A stretch of DNA of 57,670 nucleotides, taken from the NCBI GenBank assembly GCA_964469935.1, contig CAYXZQ010000005.1, positions 1 through 57,670 of the forward strand, written 5' to 3'. Made by a program: the position numbers and the translations under genes. The notes under the pieces were generated by a model. That model was not told where the DNA came from, made no database searches, and saw only the letters and a program-made list of their open reading frames with translations. This DNA is from CAYXZQ01 sp964469935 (GTDB lineage Archaea; Nanobdellota; Nanobdellia; Woesearchaeales; DSVV01). The first letter of the stretch is position 1. Every line of letters starts with the position of its first letter. This document shows, one piece after another, positions 56,478 to 57,670 of the stretch.

Positions 56478-57670
56478 TCACCCAGTATACGGGTCCAGGC
56501 CGAAGAGCCGCAGCCCGCCCGTGCTGTAGTCGCCTGTGCCGGTGATGTTTGCGTATATCCTCTCAGTCGCGCCGGATGCGATGTCGCTGTCCCAGACATA
56601 GGAAGCGCCGCCTGCAAGGCTTCTGTTCCGGTCCGGGGGCCTCGAGAACCCTGTTATATTGAATTCCGAAGGCAGGAATGCGAATGTCCTGACGCCTGTA
56701 AGGTTGCAGAGCCCAAGGTTCTTGACAGCTGCGACAGTCCCGTACATGCCTTCTGAAAGGTTCCAAATGGCACCTGAGAAAGTCAGGTTCATGTTGTCCC
56801 TCAGGATATCGTGGAGCGTGATGTTGTTGTTTGTCATGTCAGTGTCAGTGTAGGCTGAAGAGAGGTTAGCAGCCATCGTTATGTTGTAGTATCCTTCTGC
56901 CACAGGCTTCCAGGGCATCGTGACTATCCTTGATTCGCCCACTGTCAGGTTCAGAGGCATGGTCCGAATGAGGTTGCTGTTCTCGTATAAGAGGACTGTT
57001 ATGTTGTAGACATCCTGCGCGCCCATGTTGCTGACATTTATAAGTACAGGGTTGTATATGCGCGGAAGGCAGGAGCTGTTTTCCATGTTCTCTGCCCTGA
57101 CAACTGCTATGTCGATGACATTCTTGATAAGGAATGAGCGGTTCTCAGAATATCCATAGAACATGTAATCCGCGCTTGCGTTGAATGTCACGATCCACGT
57201 GCCTTTCGGGTCTGTCTGCGGGAGAAGGTAGGTCGTGTTCCACTGCGAGCCGTTGAAGACCAGTCCCAGGCTCTTGTCTGTTCCGTTAGGCAGGTGCAGC
57301 ACTGCATTCATTCCTGCTTTATACGTGCTGTTGAGCTCCTGGAGAGTCTCCGGTCCGAGCGAGCTCAGCACTGCCCAGATAGATACATTGTTAGGCTTGA
57401 AGTATGAGTTGTTAGGGTGGAGGGCAGGATCCAGGAATGTTGCGTTCAGCCCGCCGTATATCATGAAGCTCCTAGTGTTTACGGCCTTTGAGCCAGAGGC
57501 TTCTGCCCACCACGTGTAGTTTCCTGCGTGCATGGCAGGTCCCGGGTCGTAGTCCAGCATTGCCTGGCCTGTGGAGTTTGTCAGGGCCCAGCCAAGCACG
57601 TACGGTCCGGACACAGACGGTTCTGTCATGTTCGCATAATATGTTATATTGATGCCTGAATTGTCAGCGT
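56478..57670 (-). CDS. N-glycosylated beta-domain surface protein, N-terminus beyond window
   Basis: The frame is open from the stop at 56478 to the window edge (397 codons with no stop; codons above the ATG at 57629 read ADNSGINITYYAN and belong to it). The sequence is repeating Ig-like/CARDB modules (NPVLINVSNMGAQDVYNITV; YYNITMAANLSSAYTDTDMT; TVAAVKNLGLCNLTGVRTFA) with about 20 N-x-S/T sequons. It ends GLDPYTG with no membrane anchor, so anchoring would be N-terminal or by other means. It converges on the 54968 operon and looks like another cell-surface protein of this locus. Confidence 0.75.
   Translation of the reverse strand, partial: ADNSGINITYYANMTEPSVSGPYVLGWALTNSTGQAMLDYDPGPAMHAGNYTWWAEASGSKAVNTRSFMIYGGLNATFLDPALHPNNSYFKPNNVSIWAVLSSLGPETLQELNSTYKAGMNAVLHLPNGTDKSLGLVFNGSQWNTTYLLPQTDPKGTWIVTFNASADYMFYGYSENRSFLIKNVIDIAVVRAENMENSSCLPRIYNPVLINVSNMGAQDVYNITVLLYENSNLIRTMPLNLTVGESRIVTMPWKPVAEGYYNITMAANLSSAYTDTDMTNNNITLHDILRDNMNLTFSGAIWNLSEGMYGTVAAVKNLGLCNLTGVRTFAFLPSEFNITGFSRPPDRNRSLAGGASYVWDSDIASGATERIYANITGTGDYSTGGLRLFGLDPYTG

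Overview
This is an archaeal window, most like a DPANN lineage of the Woesearchaeota/Pacearchaeota type (inferred from protein content only; no rRNA is present). The archaeal evidence is direct: an exosome-proteasome block (Pop5, PsmA, SBDS, Rrp4, Rrp41, Rrp42), LSm with eL37, eL42, a GINS subunit, an S-layer protein, pilins with class III signal peptides, and two tRNAs whose introns sit in bulge-helix-bulge folds at position 37/38. Most first-in-operon genes have a TATA box about 25-30 nt before the start codon, which implies leaderless mRNAs. Genes inside operons use GGTGA/GGAGG ribosome sites and ATGA-type overlaps.

Layout. 1-11.2 kb (minus strand) is a type IV pilus-like operon: five pilin-like proteins, one of them a 1614-residue von Willebrand A protein, then a coiled-coil protein, the secretion ATPase, its membrane platform and a cut-off last gene. 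11.3-14.0 kb holds a SET-domain protein, two small membrane proteins and a DUF362 ferredoxin-like protein. 14.0-20.5 kb is rich in nucleotide metabolism: thymidylate kinase, a tandem Lrp-like regulator facing a diadenylate-cyclase-like gene, DHFR, ThyA, a second thymidylate-synthase-like protein fused to a DUF4346/MtrA-like domain, and a P-loop kinase. 20.6-25.6 kb has a ferredoxin, a tRNA methylthiotransferase, class II aldolase, a ribbon-helix-helix/nucleotidyltransferase fusion and a phosphohexomutase.

25.6-31.3 kb is the RNA processing and proteasome block, then LSm-eL37 and tRNA-Leu. 31.5-38.1 kb is a compact group of amide-bond-type enzymes: M32 carboxypeptidase, a fold-III PLP decarboxylase-like protein, an ATP-grasp ligase, an M14-type deacylase and a PurD-like ATP-grasp. 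It looks like a pathway for a small amino-acid-derived product and is the best candidate here for an undescribed system. 38.1-41.6 kb carries a tiny aromatic-rich ORF, an unknown 100-residue protein and the S-layer gene. 41.6-45.5 kb has a radical SAM protein, GINS, eL42, a CBS protein, a zinc ribbon protein and tRNA-Gly followed by tandem 117-bp repeats made partly of the tRNA 3' end. 45.9-57.7 kb encodes a winged-helix regulator, large single-pass surface proteins, a glycogen-debranching-like glucosidase, a sugar nucleotidyltransferase and a second cut-off surface protein.

The themes fit together as a cell-surface locus (pili, S-layer, membrane-anchored ectodomains, sugar-nucleotide supply) interleaved with core information-processing operons. 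Functional calls rest on motifs read by eye; no database search was run.
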